Source of the DNA: Deinococcus sp. QL22 | GTDB lineage: Bacteria; Deinococcota; Deinococci; Deinococcales; Deinococcaceae | Length of the DNA stretch: 64,000 nt | Direction: 5' to 3' | Assembly: GCF_023370075.1 (NCBI RefSeq) | Contig: NZ_CP097151.1 | Span: 496,001 to 560,000, forward strand | In this document: one piece after another, positions 23,040 to 31,903 of the stretch | How the letters are laid out: each line of letters starts with the position of its first letter | Numbering within the stretch: position 1 is the first letter of the stretch | The notes under the pieces: model-generated | What the model saw: only the letters and a program-made list of their open reading frames with translations | Databases searched by the model: none | What the model was told of the DNA's origin: nothing | Made by a program: the position numbers and the translations under genes

Positions 23040-23627
23040 ATGAAGAGAATCCTCAGTACAATATTTCTTCTTGCCTCATACGCTTCCGCGCAGGTTCCTA
23101 ACTTCAATATCCAGATTACGCCAGCTCCTCCTCCTCCTCAAGTAGCTGTAGCGCAGAAAATACTTGTTCAACCACAACGAATTGAGAGTCGCCTCAATTC
23201 TGGATACACTACTGGTGGGCTGACGTTCACACTTTTCAGCGAGATTGCAACAGAGGTCAGGATTACCTCAAGTGACCCGAGACTCGTTTTCCGATATACG
23301 AATAACAAAGTAATATTACCAGCTTACGTTCTACAAAATATTAATGCGGTAGTTCTCGAAGCCCACAGTGGCCATATAACTGTCACTAACAGTGAAGAAA
23401 GAGTGCTCGCTGTAGTTCCCTATACCGTTGAACCTGCTAAGAAATTTTCCCAGGGTGCTTACATTAATTATAGTCCATTGGCTAATACTGCTGGACTTAC
23501 CTATTCAATAGGCTCTGCTGGCACATCGCCACTGCAGCCGAATTGGTCATTGAATGTGGGTATTGGCGTTGGCCTCACCTCACCTTCAATTGATAGCGCT
23601 AATATCGGAGTGAGTGTCCGCTGGTAG
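23040..23627 (+). CDS. Exported beta-rich protein, possible outer-membrane or surface protein
   Basis: A 195-residue protein with signal peptide MKRILSTIFLLASYASAQ. The mature part opens with a proline run (ITPAPPPPQVAV) and then alternating beta strands (LTFTLFSEIATEVRITSSD, AVVLEAHSGHITVTNSEER). It ends with WSLNVGIGVGLTSPS and IGVSVRW; a terminal aromatic residue after alternating hydrophobics is typical of outer-membrane beta strands. Codon use is much AT-richer than in the neighbours, pointing to recent transfer. It probably belongs with the exported protein just upstream, possibly as its assembly or display partner, but this is inference. Confidence 0.65.
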   Translation: MKRILSTIFLLASYASAQVPNFNIQITPAPPPPQVAVAQKILVQPQRIESRLNSGYTTGGLTFTLFSEIATEVRITSSDPRLVFRYTNNKVILPAYVLQNINAVVLEAHSGHITVTNSEERVLAVVPYTVEPAKKFSQGAYINYSPLANTAGLTYSIGSAGTSPLQPNWSLNVGIGVGLTSPSIDSANIGVSVRW

Positions 23628-23649
23628 AAATTCCGGCTCACGGCACGAC

Positions 23650-23671
23650 CTCAGCACCTGACACTTAGAGG
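23650..23671 (+). repeat. Left terminal inverted repeat of the IS4-family element
   Basis: 22 bases matching the right end at 24777-24798 in inverse orientation, with two mismatches. Confidence 0.8.
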
Positions 23672-23707
23672 AATTGACGTCCCAGTAGGTAGGAGCTGAA
23701 GGCAGCT

Positions 23708-24645
23708 CTAAAAGGCGTCTCTACCCCACCGTACGGCCTCACTCAGGGCCATCCACCCGGTGCGCACCTGACTTCGGATGGCTCGCCCCCGATTGTCAGA
23801 CCTCGTCAAGGTCTGACGCTGATCTTGCGCCCCGACCCGGGCGATCCAGGCCAAGGCGATGCACAGCAACCCGAGCAGCCTCGAAATCTGGTCGGCGGCG
23901 GTCATATGCGTGACTTCCAGGTTCAGTCCCCTCGATTTGAGGGCCGAGAACGCACACTCGATGCCCCACCTGAGCCGGTACGTTTGAAGAACGTCCCTGA
24001 CAGGCAAATCCGAAGCGACGATCACCCTATCCCCCACAGGGGACAGGGTGATGGCCACCTGCATCCAGCCACCGTACACCCAGGTCCGCTCAAAGAGCGT
24101 CCGCACTTCACCGGGTTTCAGGTAGGTGAACACGTCACGGACAAGTTCATCTTCAATGCGGGTGTTTTCCCGGATGCGCAGACACTGCCGGATCTGTTTC
24201 CAGCGCAGGAAACAGCACCATTCTTGCCCAATGAACTCTCGGTTGGCGATCAAGACCGCCCAGCGTTTGGCAGGGAACACTTTGAGCAGTCGAGCCACCA
24301 AAAGAATGCGGGCTGCGGTGCAGCTGTTCCCCTGGTGAGGGAGGACTGTCCACACCAGCGGGATCACGGCGCCCCCGAGGAGGGCGCCCAAGACAAGAAT
24401 ATGGAGAGGGGCCTGACTGTCATGCCAGGTCGTGCGGTCCATCATCAAGGTGAGCTTACGGTCGGGGAGCAAGGGAAGTAGGACGTCACAGACGTCCTGC
24501 AGGGTGATCTGAGCATCGTGGCACGATGCGAGTTCTGGACTTCAGAGGAGCGTCCCGGGGCAGATGGAGAGCGATCTTGCGGTGGAAGGTGGATTCGGCC
24601 TGGAGAAGTGCCAGGAGCACTTCAGCCAGCCGCTTCAGGCATCCA
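23708..24645 (-). pseudogene. IS4-family transposase, frameshifted and missing a catalytic aspartate
   Basis: The long C-terminal frame (from about 24520 down to 23708) has the IS4 DDE core: first aspartate in LTLMMDRTTWH, and the YREK signature as YRLRWGIECAFSALK with Y, R, E and K correctly spaced. The second catalytic position, normally aspartate in 'ADREFIG', reads IANREFIGQEW, so asparagine replaces it. The N-terminal part ([20 protein letters not shown], near 24560-24640) lies in another frame, joined near 24515-24540. The transposase is therefore inactive on two counts. Confidence 0.75.
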
Positions 24646-24776
24646 TTCGGCGGTGTGGGAGACGGGTTTTGAGATGGGCGGCGAGCGTGTCAGTATGCAG
24701 CAAGGCGGTTTCGGTGTTCGTCACAGACTCTGATGTTGCCCTTTGCCATGTGGCACTGCGTCTAAGACGCCATTTG

Positions 24777-24798
24777 CCTCAAAGTGTCAGGGGCTGAG
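24777..24798 (-). repeat. Right terminal inverted repeat of the IS4-family element
   Basis: 22 bases matching the left end at 23650-23671 in inverse orientation, with two mismatches. Confidence 0.8.
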
Positions 24799-24944
24799 AG
24801 GTACGCAGAATTAAGGTATCCCAGTACGTCCGATTAAGACAACACACCCTTTTAGAAAAGGCGCCTGAACTTGAGGCAACTGCCGATTACACCGACCCAA
24901 CCGCAGGTGCGTTCCCAAAACCCTTTGCTGTTGAGGAGAAAGAT

Positions 24945-27857
24945 TCACTTCACTGTGAACTCGCCGACGAGCAACTGGTCTTTTTTGTCCTTCAGGCGCA
25001 AGGTAATAAGTTGCTCGCGCTCGCCCGAAGTTCCGAAGCCTGTGATGACCTTGACTTGCAGGGTAACGGTGCCAGACAGCAGCTGCTGATTCTCTCCAAA
25101 ATAATCCATCTCAATGGTATATCTTCCCGGCTTCGCATCGCGCAGGGAAAAAACCTCTGGGCCGTACCCACCCGTAAAATCCTTGGAAAGCTGTCCACCT
25201 TGGGTGCTCAGAGGCGCACCGTAATAGACGCGGTCACCGTTCGGGTCGGTCACCCACATGTCCAAGTCGGTGTTGTCCGCGTCCCAGGTCGCCACCACCC
25301 GGACGTCCAGTGGGTGTGCACCTTTCAGACGAGGATCCATGAAGGTCGTCGAGACGGCTTTTCGGCCACGGCTGACAATGGCGTTGAGTTCATTGAGTGC
25401 CAGCAGCTCGACTTCCGGGAAGCGCCCATCCCAGCTGCGGCGCACGACCGTGTAGAGCGTTTCGATGGCGCGCTGCTCGTTGCCTGCTGCGGCATAGGCC
25501 AGCCCCAGGTCACGGTAACTCTGCGGCTCGTTCGGCGCGAGGCGCTCCACCGTCTGGAAGACAGGGATGGCGAGTTCCGGGTGTCCCGCCTGCATATACC
25601 GGTAGGCAAGGATCCTCAGCACCGCGCGGTTCTCCAGCTCAAGCTCGGCAAGGTTACTCAGCACCCGCAGGCCCAGGTCATGCAGGCCGCGCTCCAGGAG
25701 AAGGTCCGCCACGTCAAGGTAGAACGCAGGACTGAGCTCATAGCTGGGCCGTTCATCCAGATAAATCCGGTAGAGATCTGCTGTCGCTGCCGCCCGCAGG
25801 CGTTCGGCATACGGTGCGTCAGGCCTCCACTTCTGAAGCTGGACAGTGACGGCCCCGGTCTCCGCCGGCGCTGGGGAAGAACTCGGGCTGGGCGCTGCGG
25901 AAGGAGCTGGCGCCGCGCGACTGTTCTGCGGCACCACCGGAGCGGGCATCATGGGGGGGACCGCACCGGTGGGAGACTCACTGGCCGCTGATCCTGAGAG
26001 GGGCAGGCCCTGTGCTTCGGGCACAGGCTTCGATTCAGGTGCTGTTTTCGGGAAAGGCCGCTTCCACCACGCGTCGTACCCACTCAGCATCCGCTGAACC
26101 GCTGACAGATGTTCCGCCGCCGTCTGGGCGTTCCGGGCATCGCGGGCCTGTTTCAAGGTCTGATATTCGGCCCGCAGCTGCGCAGGTGGCGTGACGTCAT
26201 ATCTCAGGTAATCTTCCACGCGGTCAAGCACCAGCAGGGACGTGCCGGGCGTGACCAGGCGAAAACGGTCTCCCAGACGGCGGATCTCCGCGCGGTTGAG
26301 GTGTTCATCTGCACGGAGATCCTCCACCGTCCACGCAGCCCAGAGCGGCGCGACGAAAGGGCCCTGCGCCGCAGGCGTGAGGGCCAGCTGGGTCACTGTG
26401 CCATTCGGGAGACGGGCGTGAAGTGTGGCCTCTGCAGAGGTGAGCCTGCCGGAGATGTACCAGTAGCGCAGATCCTCGCGCAGGGTGATCTGGGCCGCGC
26501 CAGTGGCATCAACTTCCAACAGGCGCTGCGGCGCGCCGATCAACTGGGTGGCGGCGGCTCCTGCGGGCTGCCCAAGCAGGTTTAAGCTGACCCCGTTGGA
26601 GCGGCCAGCCAGCGCGTTCAACCGGGCGGGGTCGCTGCTGACAGCCGCATTGACGATATGGAGCGGCACCGGTGAGCGGCCAGGTGAGGCACTTCCCAAC
26701 GTGTCCAGGCCGTCAGTGAACAGCAACCGTTCCGTGACCTTTGCGCAGAGCTCCTGGACTGAGCACGCCAGTGCGTCAAAGTTGGTCCCGCCGTCATATA
26801 CCGTTGCCTGCAGTTCGCGGCGCAGCTCGCGCCAGTCTCCCCGCACCACCGAAAAGCCGGTGGAGGGCTCCATCACGTCACGCAAGCGGAAAAGTCGGAC
26901 CTCGACATCTGGGAATGCCCTGAAGTACGCGTCCAGCACAGCCAGTTCTTCCGTGTGATTGCGCCGCGCTCCAGACCCGGAGGAGTCCCAGATCAGGTCA
27001 ACCGACTGGACGGAACGGGGGGCAACAGGAGCGGCGCTCGGCTTCGGCAGGACCGTCAGGAAATACTGATCTGTGCCTTGACGCCCGATCAGTGTCTGCG
27101 GCCTGGACAGCAGAGGTACGCGGATGTCCAGATGCCCGCTGCCCGCGTACTTCGTCCGGATGGTTTGGGCCCCATACGATCCATCGGGCTTACGGGTCAG
27201 CGCCACAGGCCCGAGCCCTGAAAAGCTCGTCACAGAGATCTGTGAAACAGAGCTTACGGCCAGGTGCAACCGAGGCCGATCTGGGAACTGCAGGGGGAGA
27301 CGCAGGGTGCCGTCTGCACGCAGGGGTTCAGTGACTTCAAGACGGACCCGGCGGTTTCCGCGAGGGGCAAGCGGGTACACCCGCACCCGGTAGTTGTTGC
27401 CGCGGGTGACTTCCAACAGTGCTGGATCGACCTGGGCCCGGGTGACATCTTCGAACACCTGCTGCCCAAGCGCTTTCTCAACCGGCACGGCGTCGCGCCA
27501 CGTGCCGTTCAGGTCAAGCGCAAAGCCGGTGATGACCTGACCTTCCAGCAGCGGGAACTCCAGGTTGCCCTCAAGTATGCGGGCGTTGGGATTGTGAAAT
27601 GCAAACTCGTAAGTCGTCCGGGCAAAGCCAGAGGTCAGCTCTACCGTGACGTTCACTGCTTGGAGACGCACCGGTTGTTGCGCACCGGATACGGTCAGGC
27701 GCGGCGGGACCAGGGGCATATTCCGTACGTCCATGGCTACGACAGATTGCTCCAGGGGTGTGACAGGTGATGTCGCAGGCCCTGTCTGTGCGCGCGTGAT
27801 CTCCGCGGGAGACGAGGCCATCAGCAGAGTCACCAATAACAGCAGTCTCTTCGGCAC
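24945..27857 (-). CDS. Exported VIT / vWA / TPR / DUF2135 protein
   Basis: A 970-residue protein with signal peptide MPKRLLLLVTLLMASSPAE. A VIT domain spans about 45-190 (VELTSGFARTTYEFAFHNPN, LEFPLLEGQVITGFALDLNG). A von Willebrand A domain follows, about 285-450, with a complete metal site: DSSGS, the threonine in GGTNFDAL and the aspartate in LLFTDGLD. A proline/alanine/serine linker at 640-690 leads to TPR-like repeats at 690-830 (LAYRYMQAGHPELAIPVFQT, LGLAYAAAGNEQRAIETLY). A C-terminal DUF2135 domain carries VVATWDADNTDLDMWVTDPN and GYGPEVFSLRDAKPGRYTIE. It is probably a metal-dependent adhesion or scaffolding protein of the envelope. It has no operon partners. Confidence 0.88.
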   Translation of the reverse strand: MPKRLLLLVTLLMASSPAEITRAQTGPATSPVTPLEQSVVAMDVRNMPLVPPRLTVSGAQQPVRLQAVNVTVELTSGFARTTYEFAFHNPNARILEGNLEFPLLEGQVITGFALDLNGTWRDAVPVEKALGQQVFEDVTRAQVDPALLEVTRGNNYRVRVYPLAPRGNRRVRLEVTEPLRADGTLRLPLQFPDRPRLHLAVSSVSQISVTSFSGLGPVALTRKPDGSYGAQTIRTKYAGSGHLDIRVPLLSRPQTLIGRQGTDQYFLTVLPKPSAAPVAPRSVQSVDLIWDSSGSGARRNHTEELAVLDAYFRAFPDVEVRLFRLRDVMEPSTGFSVVRGDWRELRRELQATVYDGGTNFDALACSVQELCAKVTERLLFTDGLDTLGSASPGRSPVPLHIVNAAVSSDPARLNALAGRSNGVSLNLLGQPAGAAATQLIGAPQRLLEVDATGAAQITLREDLRYWYISGRLTSAEATLHARLPNGTVTQLALTPAAQGPFVAPLWAAWTVEDLRADEHLNRAEIRRLGDRFRLVTPGTSLLVLDRVEDYLRYDVTPPAQLRAEYQTLKQARDARNAQTAAEHLSAVQRMLSGYDAWWKRPFPKTAPESKPVPEAQGLPLSGSAASESPTGAVPPMMPAPVVPQNSRAAPAPSAAPSPSSSPAPAETGAVTVQLQKWRPDAPYAERLRAAATADLYRIYLDERPSYELSPAFYLDVADLLLERGLHDLGLRVLSNLAELELENRAVLRILAYRYMQAGHPELAIPVFQTVERLAPNEPQSYRDLGLAYAAAGNEQRAIETLYTVVRRSWDGRFPEVELLALNELNAIVSRGRKAVSTTFMDPRLKGAHPLDVRVVATWDADNTDLDMWVTDPNGDRVYYGAPLSTQGGQLSKDFTGGYGPEVFSLRDAKPGRYTIEMDYFGENQQLLSGTVTLQVKVITGFGTSGEREQLITLRLKDKKDQLLVGEFTVK

Positions 27858-28366
27858 ATCCTGATTGTAGGTGTTCTGTGATCTCCCACAAGCAAATTTG
27901 CTCGCTTCAGCAAAGTCTGGTGGGAATCATGGAGTACGCGTACAGTACGAACCGCACATTGAAATGAAGATATTGTCCTCGACAACTGGATGTTCCAGAC
28001 GTCGCAACCCTCTGCCAGAAGATGAAGCTCTCTGCTTCTGCTATCAAGTGACTGTTGTGTTGCTCCTGCCTGGCAGAGCAACCCATGCCGAGTCATTACG
28101 GCTTATCTATGGCTACTCGGACAAAATTTCTACATTTTTTTGCTTCAATGACAATCAGGTCAGATGAATCTAAAAGGTTTACCCGATTAAGATCAACCCT
28201 TACTAAGGTGATCTTCACGGCATTGAAACGTACCTAACAAAAGATACAGGCAGAATTGGGCACTTACCCCGAATGGGGTCTAGATTCCGACATCGTTTTG
28301 CCCATTGAGACTTACCCGCGCGCCTGCGGTAGGAGGGGCTCCATTCCGATGTAAGTGAGGTGTCAT
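27858..28366. other. Divergent intergenic region
   Basis: About 500 bases between divergent genes (vWA protein on minus, GGDEF protein on plus). It is AT-richer than the genes and must hold both promoters, but I cannot call hexamers with confidence. No frame looks coding. Confidence 0.45.
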
Positions 28367-29440
28367 ATGAGGGCCTTTCCGGCCCCCTTTACTGCTGTTT
28401 CCTCTCAGGGTCCCCGGGCTCAATGGCAACGTTACACCGTCCTTCTCATGGCCGCCATTCCTCTGTTGGCTGCTTTCCTGCAACTGGTCCTCGGAGACAC
28501 CCACAACTTCGTTTACGACCTGATCTTCCTGGCAATCGTCCTGATCGCACATTCCGTGAACCAGAGGCCCTGGCCCCTGGGGAGCCTGCTGTTTCTACTG
28601 GTCCTGCCCCCCTTCCTGGTGTGGTTTGAGCCTCCCTCTGGTGTGGACTCCCTGTTTATCTCTGGCTTCACGGCCTACAGCGTCCTGCTGGTCTTGCCCA
28701 CTGTACTGGCAGCGGTTTCTCTGGGTATTCAGGGCGTCTTGCTGTTCACGTTGTATGGCCTGATGGTCGGCGGACTCTCTTTCGAAGTGATGCCCCGGGA
28801 AGGGATCACCATTGCCCTGAGTACCGTTACGGGTCTGGTGGCTGGGACCATGCTGGCATGGCTCCTGACCTTTACGGAAGAGGCGTTGAAGCAGACGGAA
28901 GAGGCTCTGAAGCAGGCGAAACACTCCGCGCTGGCGGACGCGCTGACGAACCTGGGAAACCGGCGTGCCTTTGAGGCCGCCTTGCTGCAGGCGTGGCAGG
29001 CAGGCCCTGAGCACGTTGGTCTGGCTTTCCTCGATCTGGATGGTCTGAAAGGAGTGAACGATCAGCACGGCCATGAAATGGGTGATGCGTTATTACAGGC
29101 GCTGGCTCAGGCGGTGCAGGCGCAACTTCAGGTGGGTCAGGCGGTGTTCCGTCTGGCTGGAGACGAATTCGTGGTGCTGTGCACGCACTGTGAGCTCTCA
29201 CAGGTCTGGCATCAGATCCGGGAAGCCGTGGTGCAGGTTCGCCAGCAAGGTTTCCCGGAAATGGACGTCAGTGTGGGCCTGGCCAGCGGAACCACGGCTG
29301 GAAGTATCCCTTCACTGATGCAGCAAGCGGATTCAAGGATGTACGCGGAGAAGCGCCGCAAAGCTGATCGCCGTGTGCAGGTGGACCCTAGGGGAACAGT
29401 ACTTTCCTGGAATGGCGCCGAGCGACGAAAGATCAGGTAA
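28367..29440 (+). CDS. Membrane-bound diguanylate cyclase (GGDEF domain)
   Basis: About 357 residues. Five to six membrane helices fill roughly residues 20-175 (YTVLLMAAIPLLAAFLQLVL, SVLLVLPTVLAAVSLGIQGV, ITIALSTVTGLVAGTMLAWL). A short coiled coil follows, with the repeated EEALKQ stretches. The GGDEF domain begins at ALADALTNLGNRRAFEAAL, carries FLDLDGLKGVNDQHGHEMGD for metal and GTP binding, and has LAGDEF at the active loop (A for the first G, tolerated in active enzymes). SVGLA and the YAEKRRKADR end are intact. The start at 28367 has GTGAGG upstream. No EAL domain or I-site RxxD five residues before the motif is evident. It should make c-di-GMP in response to a membrane signal. Confidence 0.9.
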   Translation: MRAFPAPFTAVSSQGPRAQWQRYTVLLMAAIPLLAAFLQLVLGDTHNFVYDLIFLAIVLIAHSVNQRPWPLGSLLFLLVLPPFLVWFEPPSGVDSLFISGFTAYSVLLVLPTVLAAVSLGIQGVLLFTLYGLMVGGLSFEVMPREGITIALSTVTGLVAGTMLAWLLTFTEEALKQTEEALKQAKHSALADALTNLGNRRAFEAALLQAWQAGPEHVGLAFLDLDGLKGVNDQHGHEMGDALLQALAQAVQAQLQVGQAVFRLAGDEFVVLCTHCELSQVWHQIREAVVQVRQQGFPEMDVSVGLASGTTAGSIPSLMQQADSRMYAEKRRKADRRVQVDPRGTVLSWNGAERRKIR

Positions 29441-29720
29441 GGCAGGAACTCCAGACAGAAGGGACTGCGCACTTTGAACCCCAGCAAATACACTCATTTG
29501 GCAGACGAAGGACCGTAGGACAGTTTGAACGCCCTGGGTGCCGCACGCCACACAGCTCTTGAGCAGTGGCAGCGGGGTCGTACCGTGAGAGTGGGCCTGT
29601 TAAGGCGCTGGCAGACGCATTTTCTCTTACTGCAAATGGCGGTTAACCTGAGCGGGAACCCACAGGGAAGGGACAGTCCTTGGTTGTCCTCTGGTCAGGG
29701 TAAGGCTCTTTGAGAGCAAC

Positions 29721-30173
29721 TCAACGCGCGGGAAACGGTGCTGATCTGTGGTGCTCCGGCAAGAGGTTGCGGCGGGTGATGTGCACCTCCAGCAGTCGAG
29801 TGGAGCCCGTAGCATCCTGCCAAGCAATCCCGGCGTGTGCGGCCTGCGGTGCGAACCTCATCTGCAAGAGGGTTCGCAACGCGGAGGCGTGATCGGCGGC
29901 TGTCCAGCGGCCGGGGGGAATGTTGATCCCAGTGTCCTCGCGCTGCACCCAGAGGGTAAGGTGCGTGAGGGTGCCTGGCACAGGCAGGGTCATCGCCGGA
30001 TGCAGGTTCGGGCCGAGCTGGAGAGGAGTCAGAAGCCTATGGTGCGTCAAGACGTTGTGGGAAACCGCTGGGGCTGAATCCATGATCCACAGTATCTCTG
30101 CCTCAGGTGGCCTGGTGGGGGGTTTCGGGTCAGGCAACACCACCCTCCAGTATTGTCCAGCTCTTGGCGTCAC
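29721..30173 (-). CDS. Hypothetical protein downstream of the DUF4291 gene
   Basis: About 150 residues, placed at the GTG at 30173 so that it begins right after the DUF4291 stop (30175-30177); the open frame itself extends to 30302. It reads GQYWRVVLPDPKPPTRPPEA, EILWIMDSAPAVSHNVLTHH and a C-terminal STRLLEVHITRRNLL, with plausible strand and helix alternation. I do not recognise a family. The tight packing suggests co-transcription with the DUF4291 gene and perhaps a linked role. Confidence 0.45.
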   Translation of the reverse strand: MTPRAGQYWRVVLPDPKPPTRPPEAEILWIMDSAPAVSHNVLTHHRLLTPLQLGPNLHPAMTLPVPGTLTHLTLWVQREDTGINIPPGRWTAADHASALRTLLQMRFAPQAAHAGIAWQDATGSTRLLEVHITRRNLLPEHHRSAPFPAR

Positions 30174-30174
30174 A

Positions 30175-30852
30175 TCAATCAAGGGTGGCCGACTGTACAG
30201 ACGATATCCCTCCTGCCGCAGCTGTGTCCATTCCAAGCCACGCGGCTGTTCGCTCGTCCTTAGGCTGAAATGGCCGCTCCAACGGAATCTGAAGATGCTC
30301 AAGGGTGCCGATATGCTGGCGTTGCACAGTGACGAAATCGCTGATGTCCGTCACCGCCACCAGCCACTCGTTGTTCAGCAGCTGTAACGTGTGACCCCGC
30401 AGGCCGAGCTGCACGGCACGCCTGGCAACGCGCTGTCCGGCAGGGTCATGGTCTGGGTCCCACTGAAGGCGGACATCGGAAGCCTGCAGCGCTTCTTTCC
30501 AGGCGGCGATGCTCACGTAGTGTTCTGGGGAGTACGACGAGGGCACCGCCTGTGCGAGCAGCGTCTCGAAGCCGTCGCGGCGGAGGTGGAGCGCGAGCGT
30601 GACCTCCTGATCGGGCTTGGTGCCCCAGCCAGAGCGGTACATCATCCACAAGAAGTTGGGTTTGATCCAGCTCATGCGGCTGAAACTGTACTCCCCACCA
30701 AAGTGTCCGTGCTGCGCGGCGTAGTGGCCAATAGAGGGCCGGTAAGCCTGGTAGACCACCACGAGGTCGTCGTCGTGCTGTGCCAGGATATGGCGTCCCT
30801 GGGCAGGCCAACGTCCGCGCTGTTCGAGGTAGGGGGCGATCTGAAGAGGCAT
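30175..30852 (-). CDS. DUF4291 domain protein
   Basis: A protein of about 225 residues with the well-kept DUF4291 core: LVVVYQAYRPSIGHYAAQHG, FGGEYSFSRMSWIKPNFLWM, MMYRSGWGTKPDQEVTLALH, VRLQWDPDHDPAGQRVARRA and LGLRGHTLQLLNNEWLVAVT. The family occurs in bacteria and fungi and has no assigned reaction; its strongly conserved tryptophan, arginine and aspartate residues suggest an enzyme. ATG 30852 was chosen; a GTG at 30873 would add seven residues. No ribosome site is clear. A second gene follows immediately. Confidence 0.85.
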   Translation of the reverse strand: MPLQIAPYLEQRGRWPAQGRHILAQHDDDLVVVYQAYRPSIGHYAAQHGHFGGEYSFSRMSWIKPNFLWMMYRSGWGTKPDQEVTLALHLRRDGFETLLAQAVPSSYSPEHYVSIAAWKEALQASDVRLQWDPDHDPAGQRVARRAVQLGLRGHTLQLLNNEWLVAVTDISDFVTVQRQHIGTLEHLQIPLERPFQPKDERTAAWLGMDTAAAGGISSVQSATLD

Positions 30853-31234
30853 ACACCATGTTGACGGGCACACGTTGAGAAAGCGTCCGCCAAACTGCCG
30901 ATGCAGGAGGGATCGGCATTGCGCTGCTCAAGCGTCCGGCTCCGGCTGGGCTCAGATGGGTTGTACCCATTCAAGGCGGGCGTCAGGCATGCCTTCTGGA
31001 TCCACCTTCAGCTCCTGAACACACCTCCCTTCCCCGGGAAGGTCAATTCCTCGGAGTGTCCTGTACGGAGGGAAACTGAATGGACAGCCCAACTGGCAAG
31101 CCCAGAGGGTGGGCGGCAACCGGGTGGAGACGTCCATGCCTTTCAAATTCAGTCAAGGGTTCTGGAGCCGTTTCACCAAGAGAACCCGTTGTATCTCGTC
31201 ATCTGACCTGAATAGCCCTAGGTAAAATAAATTT
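30853..31234. other. Gene-free stretch between divergent genes
   Basis: Nearly 400 bases between the DUF4291 gene (minus) and the M41-like gene (plus). Nothing coding, no repeats. Around 31200-31230 the sequence becomes AT-rich (CTAGGTAAAATAAATTTG) just upstream of the GTG at 31235, where promoter elements are expected. Confidence 0.4.
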
Positions 31235-31903
31235 GTGCGCTCCACCTTGCCTGTCCCACCTGCCTGGCTCACCACCTTAGCCCAGGCCCTGAGCGGCTGG
31301 CTGTCTCAACATCCCCTGTTCGCGCAGCACCCGGGATCCACGAGCTTGCACGCTCACCTTGCTGGAGTGTTCGATCCTCAGCTCTGGCCAGCTCAGATCG
31401 CGCAGGTGCAACAGGACCTGCTGCACTTGCAGGTCGCGTTTCACGAGGCCGGCCACGCGGCGGCCAGTTACGCCCTGACTTCTGAAGAGGAAGTCTGGGG
31501 AATCCGCCTGTGGTTTCCGACGGACCTGACCAATGAGGAGCATGCCGGGCGGGCTTACATGATGGAACGCTGGGATTGGCCCTCCACCCGGGAGGAGATT
31601 TGCATCAAGCTCGCTGTGGTGCTGGCGGGCGCGTTGTTTCACCCGGAGATCCCGCAGGTGCAGTTCAGCGGGGGGACGGAAGGAGACGAGGCGACCGCCA
31701 CTGCCCTGGCTCAACATCTGGACTGGAGTTTGGAGGAAGCGTACGCCGACGCGCGCCAGAAACTGGACCAGCCTGATCTGCGCGCTGCGGTCGAGGTATT
31801 GGCAGCCGAAGCCTTCGGGCGCCTCGCCCAGGGGAAGGGTGACTTGGACGAAGGCACCACTGCTCAGATTCTGGGCCAATACCTGATCCGGCCAGACGCA
31901 TGA
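31235..31903 (+). CDS. Stand-alone M41 (FtsH-type) zinc-protease-like domain protein
   Basis: A 222-residue protein. The zinc motif is AFHEAGHAAASYAL, with H70, E71 and H74. About 77 residues later GGTEGDEATATALAQ offers D151 in the position where FtsH (M41) has its third zinc ligand ('GASNDxxxAT'). Between them IKLAVVLAGALF matches the helix that precedes this ligand in FtsH. The AAA+ domain and membrane anchor of FtsH are absent, so the protein is only the protease part. It starts with GTG. It could be a regulatory protease, or bind a separate ATPase. No partner gene is adjacent. Confidence 0.7.
   Translation: MRSTLPVPPAWLTTLAQALSGWLSQHPLFAQHPGSTSLHAHLAGVFDPQLWPAQIAQVQQDLLHLQVAFHEAGHAAASYALTSEEEVWGIRLWFPTDLTNEEHAGRAYMMERWDWPSTREEICIKLAVVLAGALFHPEIPQVQFSGGTEGDEATATALAQHLDWSLEEAYADARQKLDQPDLRAAVEVLAAEAFGRLAQGKGDLDEGTTAQILGQYLIRPDA

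Larger units (their letters stand above)
23650..24798. mobile_element. Decayed IS4-family insertion sequence with terminal inverted repeats
   Basis: A 1149-bp element bounded by 22-bp inverted repeats: CTCAGCACCTGACACTTAGAGG at 23650-23671, and at 24777-24798 the complement of CTCAGCCCCTGACACTTTGAGG, matching at 20 of 22 positions. Inside is one transposase gene on the minus strand, broken by a frameshift. No flanking target duplication was recognised. Confidence 0.8.

Noticed and set aside
28367..29440. Degenerate, inactive GGDEF domain because the motif is AGDEF
   Set aside because: AGDEF is found in active diguanylate cyclases and the other metal- and GTP-binding residues are intact.
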